This document shows positions 1-5,934 of a stretch of DNA of 8,134 nucleotides, in pieces (the stretch's first letter is position 1; each line of letters begins with the position of its first letter). The stretch covers positions 2,781 through 10,914 of the forward strand of contig JAQTNB010000019.1 in NCBI GenBank assembly GCA_028714055.1. The letters run 5' to 3'. A model generated the notes under the pieces. The model made no database searches. It was given only the letters and a program-made list of their open reading frames with translations, and had not been told where the DNA came from. A program made the position numbers and the translations under genes. This DNA is from Candidatus Omnitrophota bacterium. Its GTDB lineage: Bacteria > Omnitrophota > Gorgyraeia > Gygaellales > Profunditerraquicolaceae.

Positions 1-2
1 CC

Positions 3-1208
3 GTTATTTCCCAGGAGTCCTTTGGCCCGGCCGTAGCAGGCTCGTCAGTCCTGTATCTTCTCGCCGCCGTCTGCATGGGGGTTTTGTTATACCGTTTCAA
101 GGTCAAGCTGTGGTTGGCGACATCGATATTCCTGCCCGCGGTGCTTTTTATCGTCTGGATGGGGCCGCACCTGCCGCAGGCCTTTCTGGCTTTCCTGGGA
201 GGTATCTCCATCAAGCAATGGGATATTATTCTTTTAGTCTATTGCCTGGCGGCATCGTTATTGCCGGTATGGATCTTATTGCAGCCGCGGGGTTACCTGG
301 GAGGCTGGTTTTTATATCTGGTCATTTTCATCGGATTGATCGGGGCCGTTATCGGCGGCTTTCGCGTAGAATACCCGGCTTTCAATGTAGCCGGGTTCAG
401 GAGCGCGGATAACGCTAAATTGATCTTTCCTATCCTGTTTATCACGATAGCCTGCGGCGCGGTTTCCGGGTTTCACGGCATTGTTTCGTCAGGCACTACT
501 TCAAAGCAGATCAGCAGGTATAAAGACAGCCTGCCCATCGGTTACGGAGCGATGTTATTGGAGGGGTTGGTCGCGGTTTTAGCCATGGCTACGGTGATCA
601 TGCTTCCGAAAGGGCATGAGGTCTTAAAATCCGACCCCAATCTGATCTATGCCCAGGGCATTGCCCGTTACCTGGGATTGTTACGGGTGGATTATCAGGC
701 GGCATTCTTATTTGCCTTGCTGGCTTTTTCCACATTTGTATACGATACCCTGGATGTCTGCACAAGGCTGGCGCGGTATATCTTCCAGGAGTTAACGGGC
801 TGGAAATCAAGGACAGGCAGTTTCCTGGCGGCGCTTATCAGCTTGATCATTCCTTTTGTTTTTCTGATGTTCACGAAAGAAAAGGGCTATCTGATAGCGT
901 GGCCTATCTTCGGCACCAGCAACCAGCTGCTCGCCAGCCTTATATTGCTGGCGATTTCGGTGTGGCTGGCGCAAGGCGGTAAAAACGCCCTTTTTGCCAT
1001 CATCCCGATGCTGTTTATGATGGTCATGACCTTGTGGTCGTTATTAGGTATGGTCGTTCCTTTTATCAGGTCTATACCCGCGATAGCGCAGGGCAGGGCC
1101 AGCACCGATATTTTGATCTCCGGCATTTGCGGGAGCGTGCTTTTGATCTTAAGCCTGATGCTGCTTCATGAGGCAGCGAAGTCCCTTCTGGCGGTGCGCA
1201 AGAAGTGA
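3..1208 (+). CDS. cstA: CstA-family carbon starvation / peptide-pyruvate transporter, C-terminal part (5' end outside window)
   Basis: The frame is open from the left edge (first full codon at 3) to TGA at 1206-1208, giving about 401 residues of the C-terminal part of a polytopic inner-membrane protein. The methionine at 75 is internal, because homologous-looking sequence (ISQESFGPAVAGSSVLYLL) precedes it. Two CstA hallmarks are visible: SGFHGIVSSGTTSKQI near the middle and WPIFGTSNQLLASLILLAI in the last third. About nine to ten hydrophobic segments can be seen. Known family members import peptides or pyruvate and are induced by carbon limitation in enterobacteria; the substrate here cannot be told. 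The protein ends with a short basic tail (LLAVRKK). E. coli CstA is about 700 residues, so the missing N-terminal part may be 100-300 residues. The family call is firm; orthology to E. coli CstA is less so. Confidence 0.9.
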   Translation, partial: VISQESFGPAVAGSSVLYLLAAVCMGVLLYRFKVKLWLATSIFLPAVLFIVWMGPHLPQAFLAFLGGISIKQWDIILLVYCLAASLLPVWILLQPRGYLGGWFLYLVIFIGLIGAVIGGFRVEYPAFNVAGFRSADNAKLIFPILFITIACGAVSGFHGIVSSGTTSKQISRYKDSLPIGYGAMLLEGLVAVLAMATVIMLPKGHEVLKSDPNLIYAQGIARYLGLLRVDYQAAFLFALLAFSTFVYDTLDVCTRLARYIFQELTGWKSRTGSFLAALISLIIPFVFLMFTKEKGYLIAWPIFGTSNQLLASLILLAISVWLAQGGKNALFAIIPMLFMMVMTLWSLLGMVVPFIRSIPAIAQGRASTDILISGICGSVLLILSLMLLHEAAKSLLAVRKK

Positions 1209-1375
1209 AGCAAGGCCAAAATTTTTAAGATGTCCGACTCCGCTTCATAGGCAGGCAAAAAAATTTACCCCATTTCATAAGCAAGGCCAAAAAATTTACC
1301 CCACTTCATAAACAAAGCCAAAATTTTCTGTCGCTTACGCTCCGGATAATTTTGGCTTATTCAGTGGGGTAATTT
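1207..1375. repeat. Degenerate ~31-bp direct repeat array ending in an inverted copy
   Basis: Units resembling TTCATAAGCAAGGCCAAAAA followed by ATTTACCCCA occur in tandem. A partial copy overlaps the cstA stop at about 1207-1226, fuller copies lie at 1243-1272 and 1273-1303, and a fourth is at 1304-1327. The fifth copy, about 1348-1375, is in the opposite orientation. Together with the fourth copy it forms a perfect 11-bp inner stem (AAGCCAAAATT at 1315-1325 with AATTTTGGCTT at 1348-1358) and an 8-bp outer stem (ACCCCACT at 1298-1305 with AGTGGGGT at 1363-1370). No coding frame is apparent. The array may be a palindromic repeat element or a transcription end for the converging cstA and tRNA transcripts. 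Confidence 0.7.
1298..1370. other. Two-tier hairpin between cstA and tRNA-Leu
   Basis: An outer 8-bp stem and an inner 11-bp stem are separated by an asymmetric internal loop of 9 and 4 nt. The apical loop is 22 nt and contains CGCTTACGCT. No clear U-run follows on the + strand. On the minus strand the hairpin is followed by TAAATTTTTT (about 1288-1297), so termination of the tRNA transcript there is possible. The pairing is direct; the function is inference. Confidence 0.55.
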
Positions 1376-1400
1376 GCTAACCTGTTTATTAAGGCAAATT
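1371..1400 (-). other. Small hairpin just 3' of tRNA-Leu
   Basis: AATTTGC (1371-1377) and GCAAATT (1394-1400) form a perfect 7-bp stem with a 16-nt loop. It lies 2 nt beyond the mature tRNA 3' end on the minus strand. It could act as a 3' trailer structure that directs tRNA end processing. There is no U-tract, so it is not a standard intrinsic terminator. Confidence 0.4.
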
Positions 1401-1402
1401 TA

Positions 1403-1483
1403 TGCGGGAGAAGGGAGTTGAACCCTTATGTCTTGCGACACTGGCTTCTGAGACCAGCGCGTCTGCCATTCCGCCACCCCCGC
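1403..1483 (-). tRNA. tRNA-Leu (anticodon CAG)
   Basis: The minus strand folds into an 81-nt class II tRNA. The acceptor stem is GCGGGGG paired with CTCCCGC (one G-U), with discriminator A. The anticodon arm is CTGGT-CTCAGAA-GCCAG, so the anticodon is CAG and it reads CUG leucine codons. The long variable arm TGTC-GCAA-GACA is typical of leucine tRNAs, and the T-arm is AAGGG-TTCAACT-CCCTT. No CCA follows the discriminator (TAAATTT instead), so CCA must be added by nucleotidyltransferase. This contrasts with the tmRNA in the same window, whose CCA is encoded. The gene stands alone, converging on cstA and diverging from the AEC permease. Confidence 0.95.
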
Positions 1484-1494
1484 AAAGTATTTCA

Positions 1495-1523
1495 AGTATA
1501 CCCCAGCGGATTTTTCCTGTCAA
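1495..1523 (-). promoter_or_regulatory. Sigma-70-type promoter of tRNA-Leu
   Basis: On the minus strand a perfect -35 TTGACA (complement of 1518-1523) and a -10 TATACT (complement of 1495-1500) are separated by exactly 17 bp. Expected initiation is near 1488, about 5 nt before the mature tRNA 5' end at 1483. This fits a stable-RNA promoter with a very short leader for RNase P to remove. Confidence 0.85.
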
Positions 1524-1540
1524 CCCAATTATAAAAGGGT

Positions 1541-1569
1541 TTGCGGCTTAATTTCTTTACTGTTATAAT
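1541..1569 (+). promoter_or_regulatory. Probable promoter of the AEC permease gene
   Basis: A perfect -10 TATAAT (1564-1569) lies 17 bp downstream of TTGCGG (1541-1546), a weak -35 that keeps only TTG. Initiation near 1576 would leave a leader of about 19 nt containing the GAGGAA ribosome site at 1585-1590. It is divergent from the tRNA-Leu promoter, with about 17 bp between the two -35 boxes. Confidence 0.65.
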
Positions 1570-1594
1570 AGAGCTTCAAAAACCGAGGAACGCC

Positions 1595-2551
1595 ATGATA
1601 TTAGAATCATTCCGCATAACCGGTGCTGCCGTCGCCCAGATATTCGTCTTGGGGGCGTTGGGGTATTTTCTGGTCAAGCGCAACATCCTGGGGGATTGCG
1701 GCCTTGAATCGCTCAGCCGCCTGACCCTTGACGTGACGCTGCCGCTGCTGATCTTTGCCCAGTTGGTGAGTGATTTCAGTTTTAGTTTATACCCCCACTG
1801 GTGGATCTTTCCTTTGCTGAGCATCGCCGTGACACTCCTGGGGTTGCTTCTGGGAGGGTGCGCGAGCGCCTTTATCAAGGGCCGCCAGCAAAAATTGCAG
1901 TTTATTACGCTGGTTGCCTTTCAGAATTCCGGCTATCTTCCTTTGACGCTGATTGCCGCACTCCTTCCCGAAGCGCAAAGGACCGAAGTTTTTATCTATC
2001 TTTTCCTGTTCCTGCTTGGATTTAACCTGGTGATGTTCTCTCTGGGCGTGTATATGCTTGCTTCTACCGGCGCGCAGAAATTCGAGGCAAAAAGCCTTCT
2101 TAATCCTCCGGTTGCCGCGACCCTGATCAGTTTTGCGGTGGTCCTGCTGGGATTGGGCAAGCTTATCCCGGGATTCGTGATGGAGCCCGTGCGTATGATA
2201 GGGGAGACGACCCTGCCTTTAGCGCTCCTGGTGGTAGGAGGCAACCTTGCCCAGATCCATCTTCATAAGGTGCACAAAGCCGCCATGGGATTGATGATCC
2301 CGCTTAAGCTCATTATTATGCCGCTTGCGGGGCTCCTATTAGTCATGAAATTTAACGTCCCGCCTCTGGTGGGGCTGCTGCTGCTCATACAGCTGGCTGT
2401 ACCGCCTGCGACGACCCCGTCAGTGATCGTGCGCCACTACCGCAAGAACGATATACTGATCAGCCAGGGGATATTTTTCGGGCACCTGGCCAGTATCGTC
2501 ACCCTGCCTTTATTTTTAAGTTTGTATTTTATACTGGTCATGCTAAAATAG
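1595..2551 (+). CDS. AEC (auxin efflux carrier) family permease
   Basis: A 318-residue inner-membrane protein with about ten hydrophobic segments, the normal size and topology of the AEC/BART-superfamily permeases. Family-like motifs are visible: FQNSGYLPL in the middle of the protein (the conserved N-x-G region of the first half), LLNPPVAATL, and GETTLPLALLVVGGNL in the second half. Known bacterial members export or import organic acids such as malate or malonate, or amino-acid derivatives; the substrate cannot be read from sequence. I chose ATG 1595 because GAGGAA lies 4 nt upstream and the protein then starts directly before the first membrane segment. A TTG at 1541 in the same frame would add 18 residues but coincides with the predicted promoter -35. 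The gene is monocistronic as far as can be seen: it has its own promoter, and a structured 176-nt spacer follows. Confidence 0.88.
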   Translation: MILESFRITGAAVAQIFVLGALGYFLVKRNILGDCGLESLSRLTLDVTLPLLIFAQLVSDFSFSLYPHWWIFPLLSIAVTLLGLLLGGCASAFIKGRQQKLQFITLVAFQNSGYLPLTLIAALLPEAQRTEVFIYLFLFLLGFNLVMFSLGVYMLASTGAQKFEAKSLLNPPVAATLISFAVVLLGLGKLIPGFVMEPVRMIGETTLPLALLVVGGNLAQIHLHKVHKAAMGLMIPLKLIIMPLAGLLLVMKFNVPPLVGLLLLIQLAVPPATTPSVIVRHYRKNDILISQGIFFGHLASIVTLPLFLSLYFILVMLK

Positions 2552-2554
2552 TGA

Positions 2555-2607
2555 GGCCACAGCTTAGCGGACCGTCGTAAAGACCGCTTACGCTAAGCTG
2601 TCAGGCC
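2555..2607. other. Hairpin downstream of the AEC permease
   Basis: ACAGCTTAGCG (2559-2569) pairs perfectly with CGCTAAGCTGT (2591-2601), and a GGCC/GGCC pair (2555-2558 with 2604-2607) can extend it past a 2-nt bulge. An alternative inner pairing AGCGG (2566-2570) with CCGCT (2584-2588) also exists. It starts 4 nt after the permease stop. No U-run follows, so it is not a standard intrinsic terminator; it may protect the mRNA 3' end or be a palindromic repeat. Confidence 0.6.
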
Positions 2608-2612
2608 GAACT

Positions 2613-2664
2613 AGCCCCAGCGCTTTGGTTCGCAAAATCTTGATTTTGCGAACCAGTAGGGGCT
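2613..2664. other. Two-tier hairpin upstream of smpB
   Basis: GGTTCGCAAAATC (2627-2639) and GATTTTGCGAACC (2642-2654) form a perfect 13-bp stem with almost no loop. Outside an asymmetric internal loop (8 and 4 nt), AGCCCC (2613-2618) pairs with GGGGCT (2659-2664). The layout copies that of the hairpin at 1298-1370. The rest of the spacer up to 2727 shows no gene and no clear promoter to me. Confidence 0.65.
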
Positions 2665-2727
2665 GCATTTCATCGGGCTACGCTTATTAGTTAAACACTG
2701 TGTCCTGAGAGCAGTAGCTCATTAACA

Positions 2728-3183
2728 ATGAAAAACATCGCTACAAACCGCAAGGCCCGGCGGGATTATGAGGTCATCGAGGCTTTTGAATGCGGCATTG
2801 AGCTTAAAGGGAGCGAAGTAAAATCCCTGCGCGCCTCCAAAATGAACCTGGATGACAGCTATGCCCGCATCGACGCCAGGGAAGTCGTGCTTCATAGCGC
2901 GCACATAAGCCCTTATGAACAGGCCAGTTACCTGAACGTTGATGCCGTCAGGCCGCGTAAGTTATTATTACACCGTTTAGAGATCGAAAGATTAGCCGGT
3001 AAGGTCGCCCAAAAGGGGTTTACCCTGATACCCCTGAAGGCCTATTTTAACGACCGGGGCATTGTCAAGATAGAACTGGCGCTCTGCAAGGGAAAGAAAA
3101 TATACGACCGCAGGGAGGCCGTTAAGCGCCGCGACGCAAACCTTGAGATACGCCGGGGCTTAAAAGAGAAGCGGAGAAGATAA
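2728..3183 (+). CDS. smpB: SsrA-binding protein SmpB
   Basis: A 151-residue cytoplasmic RNA-binding protein, normal length for SmpB. It binds the tRNA-like domain of tmRNA and brings it to ribosomes stalled without a stop codon. Family signatures run through the whole protein: NRKARRDYEVIEAFECGIEL at residues about 6-25, GSEVKSLRASKMNLDDSYARI, HISPYEQ, RPRKLLLHRLEIERLAGKV, and GKKIYDRREAVKRRD. It ends in a very basic tail (KEKRRR), the part that in SmpB enters the empty mRNA channel. The ATG at 2728 gives the standard N-terminus, but no strong Shine-Dalgarno sequence precedes it (AGTAGCTCATTAACA), so translation may be weak or depend on the structured leader. The tmRNA gene begins 49 nt after the stop, which strongly supports the call. 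Confidence 0.97.
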   Translation: MKNIATNRKARRDYEVIEAFECGIELKGSEVKSLRASKMNLDDSYARIDAREVVLHSAHISPYEQASYLNVDAVRPRKLLLHRLEIERLAGKVAQKGFTLIPLKAYFNDRGIVKIELALCKGKKIYDRREAVKRRDANLEIRRGLKEKRRR

Positions 3184-3191
3184 CGGGTTTT

Positions 3192-3224
3192 TGCCGCGGG
3201 CGAAAAAGCTTAGGCGCTGCGGCA
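3192..3224 (+). other. Small stem in the smpB-ssrA spacer
   Basis: TGCCGC (3192-3197) can pair with GCGGCA (3219-3224). It lies between the smpB stop and the tmRNA 5' end, with no U-run and no clear separate tmRNA promoter in the 49-nt gap. Co-transcription of smpB and ssrA with 5' processing is therefore possible. Confidence 0.35.
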
Positions 3225-3232
3225 GAACATAT

Positions 3233-3661
3233 GGGGGTGAAAAGGGCTCGACTTAGGTAGGTCGGGTAAAGGTAGCATGCCGCGGATGCAAGGTGGGCCG
3301 CGTCAAAAATCCTTGCACAATATAAACGCAAACGAGGATGCTCGTGTAATAGCAGCAGCAAATAGGATCGTTGCTCCGATTTTCGAAGCAACTCCTTTTG
3401 TTCCTGTTATGGCGTCAGTCCTTCCTCACTAAGTAGGAAGGCCTCAACTTAAGGCTGCCTGCGGCTTTTTGTTGAGCGAATAGCAGGCTGGCTTCGGCGC
3501 TTTTTGCCTTTAGCGCCGGGGTAAGACGCTTAAAAAGGCTGCTGCCCGGTGGATCCTGTTTATCGGAGCAACCGGGAGTAAGCGTAAAAGATAAACTAAG
3601 CATGTAGCGACTTTTACTTGGGTACCTGAGGACGGCGGTTCGATTCCGCCCACCTCCACCA
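3233..3661 (+). ncRNA. ssrA: Transfer-messenger RNA (tmRNA, one-piece)
   Basis: tmRNA acts as tRNA and mRNA to rescue stalled ribosomes and tag the unfinished protein. The ends form the tRNA-like domain: GGGGGTG (3233-3239) pairs with CACCTCC (3651-3657, one G-U), then A and an encoded CCA (3659-3661). The T-arm is GGCGG-TTCGATT-CCGCC (3634-3650), and the conserved AAGCATGTAG lies just upstream. PK1 is clear: CGCGG (3281-3285) with CCGCG (3298-3302), interlocked with TGCAAGG (3287-3293) and CCTTGCA (3311-3317). The resume codon GCA at 3328 follows 10 nt later, with A at the conserved -4 position. Further stems support the downstream pseudoknot domain: CTCAAC/GTTGAG (3443-3448, 3471-3476), GGCGCT/AGCGCC (3496-3501, 3512-3517), ACGCTTA/TAAGCGT (3526-3532, 3579-3585) and CCCGGT/ACCGGG (3545-3550, 3571-3576). 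At 429 nt it is longer than the 363 nt of E. coli. It follows smpB directly. Confidence 0.96.
3328..3432 (+). other. tmRNA tag reading frame (34 codons as written; possible 1-nt indel)
   Basis: From the resume codon GCA (3328) the frame reads ANEDARVIAAA over the first 11 codons, similar to canonical tags such as ANDENYALAA. No stop follows. It continues with NRIVAPIFEA and ends ...MASVLPH at TAA 3430-3432. That TAA lies in the loop of a perfect stem (CCTTCCT 3420-3426 with AGGAAGG 3435-3441). A second candidate stem, AGCAA (3357-3361) with TTGCT (3371-3375), holds TAG (3363-3365) in its loop but in another frame. Adding one T after codon 11 would give GCA TAA TAG. Which tag is real cannot be decided here. 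Confidence 0.6.
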
Positions 3662-3663
3662 TT

Positions 3664-4776
3664 ATGAGGGATCACAAAATCACAAAATTACTGATTCCCG
3701 CGGTATTGCTGGCGGCCGCAAGTTTATTCTTCGGCGGTTGCGCCACGGTCCCGCGCTCCGCGTCGTTGCCTGCGTATAGCATCGGCGGGGTATCGTATCT
3801 TTCCCTGGTCCCGCTGTGCGAGTCGCGCGATGTTGACTGGAATTACGACGCCTTCGCGAAGACCGTTACCCTTTTTAAAGGCGGCCATACGGTCAGCCTT
3901 CTGGTCGATGAGACCCTGGTATTGGTTGACGGCAGGGAGCAGCATCTAAAATATCCGCTCAGGCTGCACCAGGGCGCGCTGGCAGTGCCTTTACGCTTCA
4001 AAGAGCAGGTCTTTGACGTTTATTTCCGTCCGCCCCAGGCGCCTTTACCGGTGGGCAGCGGTATGCGGCAGGCTTCGCTTGTCATCAAGACGATCGTTGT
4101 GGATGCCGGCCACGGAGGAAAAGACCCGGGTGCGATCGGCAGGAGCGGCACGCGGGAGAAAGACGTTACACTTGATATCGTAAAGCGGCTGAGCGCCGTG
4201 CTGAAATCGCAAGGGTACCGTGTTGTCCTGACCCGTTCCAGCGATGTTTCCGTCTCTCTTGCGCGCAGGGTGAGTATCGCCAATGACGCGCAGGCCGACC
4301 TTTTTATCAGCATCCATGCCAATGCCAACCGCGTGCGCAGCCTCAGCGGTTTTGAAGTATATTATGTTTCTCCCAATGCCAACGATTATCAGCGGGCGCT
4401 TTCTTCCTCAACGGAGATCCCGGCAAGCCTCGCGCGGTATTGCGCGGGCGCGCCTTCTTCCAATCTGAAGGCGATACTCTGGGATATGATCCTGACCAAT
4501 AACCGCGCCGAATCGATCGCGCTCGGCAAGGATATCTGTAACACAACCGGCGGCGCGGTCAGCGCCAGGATCATCGGCGTCAAGGGCGCCAATTTCTACG
4601 TCCTCAAGGGCACGCGCATGCCCGCGGTCCTGGTGGAAACCGGGTTTCTTTCCAACGCAAGCGAAGAGAAGATGCTCAAAAACGGTTATTACCGCCAGCA
4701 GATAGCGCAGGCGGTCGCATCCGGCATACAGAATTACGCGCGCAACTGCGCCCCCATAGAGGCGCACCGGCGCTAA
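3664..4776 (+). CDS. N-acetylmuramoyl-L-alanine amidase (Amidase_3), predicted lipoprotein
   Basis: A 370-residue zinc amidase that cleaves the amide bond between N-acetylmuramic acid and L-alanine of peptidoglycan. Residues 1-26 look like a lipoprotein signal: basic start, hydrophobic core LLIPAVLLAAASLFF, then GGC with Cys26 as the likely lipidated residue. Residues about 38-125 resemble the copper-amine-oxidase-like N-terminal domain often joined to amidases (GGVSYLSLVPL, VDGREQ, ALAVPLRF). The catalytic domain follows, with the expected metal and catalytic residues His150 (DAGHGG), Glu165 (TREKD), His218 (SIHAN) and Glu325 (VLVETGF). It is probably periplasmic and membrane-anchored. ATG 3664 lies only 2 nt after the tmRNA CCA end and has no Shine-Dalgarno sequence, yet it is needed for the basic n-region of the signal. 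murI follows after 14 nt. Confidence 0.93.
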   Translation: MRDHKITKLLIPAVLLAAASLFFGGCATVPRSASLPAYSIGGVSYLSLVPLCESRDVDWNYDAFAKTVTLFKGGHTVSLLVDETLVLVDGREQHLKYPLRLHQGALAVPLRFKEQVFDVYFRPPQAPLPVGSGMRQASLVIKTIVVDAGHGGKDPGAIGRSGTREKDVTLDIVKRLSAVLKSQGYRVVLTRSSDVSVSLARRVSIANDAQADLFISIHANANRVRSLSGFEVYYVSPNANDYQRALSSSTEIPASLARYCAGAPSSNLKAILWDMILTNNRAESIALGKDICNTTGGAVSARIIGVKGANFYVLKGTRMPAVLVETGFLSNASEEKMLKNGYYRQQIAQAVASGIQNYARNCAPIEAHRR

Positions 4777-4790
4777 GAGGCAGATCGTCC

Positions 4791-5585
4791 ATGAAAGCGA
4801 TAGGGGTTTTTGATTCCGGCGTGGGAGGCCTGACCGTTGTCAAGGAGCTTATGCGGCAGCTTCCCCGCGAGGATATAATCTATTTCGGGGATACCGCCCG
4901 GGTCCCTTACGGCACCAAATCCAGGGAGACGGTCATACGTTTTTCGATAGAAAACATCCTTTTCCTGCTCAAGCAGGACGTGAAGCTTATTTGTATTGCC
5001 TGTAATACGTCTTCCAGCGTCGCCTTCCCGGCGATCGCCTCGCACTTTAAAGTCCCGATCATCGGCGTGATCGGGCCCGGCGCAAAAGAAGCGGTGTATG
5101 CCACGCGCAATAAACGTATCGGCGTCATCGCTACCACCGGCACCGTCAAGAGCGGCGCGTATGCCTCCCGGATACGCCAGCTCGACCCGTTGATCAAAGT
5201 GACCAGCGTTGCCTGTCCGTTATTCGTGCCCCTGGCGGAAGAAGGATGGCTTGACAACAGCGTGGCCGCTCGGGTCGCGGATATTTATCTTAAGCCGCTT
5301 AAAAAAGCGGGGGTGGATACGTTGATCCTGGGGTGCACGCATTATCCCCTGCTTAAGCCCGTGATCAAGAAGGCGATAGGGAGCAAGGTGCGGCTGATCG
5401 ATTCTGCCCGCCAGGTCGCCATGGAGACCAAGCGTATCCTCCAGGATCAGGGGATGCTTAATCCCGCGGCGCGCAAGCCGCGTCACCGTTTTTATGTCAG
5501 CGATAATCCGCAGGGGTTCCGTGCCCTGGCCAGAAGGTTCCTGGGTGAGCCTGTCGGCAACGTCTTTAAGGTGAGCCATGTATAA
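4791..5585 (+). CDS. murI: Glutamate racemase
   Basis: A 264-residue cytoplasmic enzyme, typical length, that converts L-glutamate to the D-glutamate used in the peptidoglycan stem peptide. The N-terminus MKAIGVFDSGVGGLTVVKEL carries the conserved Asp8-Ser9. The two catalytic cysteines are present: Cys71 in CIACNTSSS and Cys182 in LGCTHYPLL, with His184 next to it. Other family segments are IYFGDTARVPYGTKS and IGVIGPGA. GAGG at 4777-4780 is 10 nt before the ATG. It follows the amidase by 14 nt and overlaps queD by 8 nt, so cell-wall and queuosine genes are probably on one transcript. No essential residue appears missing. Confidence 0.97.
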   Translation: MKAIGVFDSGVGGLTVVKELMRQLPREDIIYFGDTARVPYGTKSRETVIRFSIENILFLLKQDVKLICIACNTSSSVAFPAIASHFKVPIIGVIGPGAKEAVYATRNKRIGVIATTGTVKSGAYASRIRQLDPLIKVTSVACPLFVPLAEEGWLDNSVAARVADIYLKPLKKAGVDTLILGCTHYPLLKPVIKKAIGSKVRLIDSARQVAMETKRILQDQGMLNPAARKPRHRFYVSDNPQGFRALARRFLGEPVGNVFKVSHV

Positions 5586-5934
5586 ATTGATCGTCGAAGG
5601 GAATTTCAGCTCCGCGCACAACCTCAGGGGTTACCAGGGTAAATGCGAAGACCTGCATGGCCATAACTGGAAAGTGCAGGTTTCAATAGCTTCCGCAAAG
5701 CTTGATAAGGCCGGGATGGTGATGGATTTCAAGGTCATCAAGAAACAGCTCTTTGCCGTGCTGGAAGGGCTGGACCATAAATATCTCAACGGCCTGCCGT
5801 ATTTTAAGAAAGTAAACCCTACCTCGGAGAATAACGCCCGTTACCTTTACAATATGCTGCATCCCCGCATGAAAGGGCTGGTCTCCGTCACTGTCTGGGA
5901 GAACGATACCAGTTGCGCCGTCTATGAAAAATAG
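5578..5934 (+). CDS. queD: 6-carboxy-5,6,7,8-tetrahydropterin synthase
   Basis: A 118-residue enzyme of the PTPS/QueD fold. It turns 7,8-dihydroneopterin triphosphate into 6-carboxytetrahydropterin, the first QueD-specific step of preQ0 synthesis. Zinc ligands are His14 (FSSAH), His27 and His29 (DLHGHNW). The catalytic cysteine is Cys23 (GKCEDLHGH) and the Asp66-His67 pair sits in GLDHKYLN. The substrate-binding PTSEN motif is at 81-85 and Glu108 is in VTVWEND. The spacing Cys23-x3-His27-x-His29 fits QueD rather than mammalian PTPS. The start overlaps the murI stop by 8 nt, with AAGG (5568-5571) upstream, suggesting translational coupling. queC, queE and queF follow, which settles QueD over the folate-pathway paralogue. 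Confidence 0.96.
   Translation: MYKLIVEGNFSSAHNLRGYQGKCEDLHGHNWKVQVSIASAKLDKAGMVMDFKVIKKQLFAVLEGLDHKYLNGLPYFKKVNPTSENNARYLYNMLHPRMKGLVSVTVWENDTSCAVYEK

Noticed and set aside
1243..1327. CRISPR-like repeats
   Set aside because: Units are adjacent with no unique spacers, vary in sequence and number only three to four; no cas gene is near.
1541..1594. 18-residue N-terminal extension of the AEC permease from TTG 1541
   Set aside because: The TTG is part of the predicted -35, while ATG 1595 has a well-placed GAGGAA and starts just before the first membrane segment.
2613..2664. Integron attC site
   Set aside because: The two-tier hairpin is reminiscent, but the conserved core triplets and extrahelical bases are not evident and there is no integrase or cassette array.
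2555..2664. Intrinsic terminators
   Set aside because: The stems are strong but neither is followed by a U-run on the + strand.
5540..5580. preQ1 riboswitch ahead of the que genes
   Set aside because: queD starts inside the murI end with no leader; no aptamer-like hairpin plus A-rich tail is seen.
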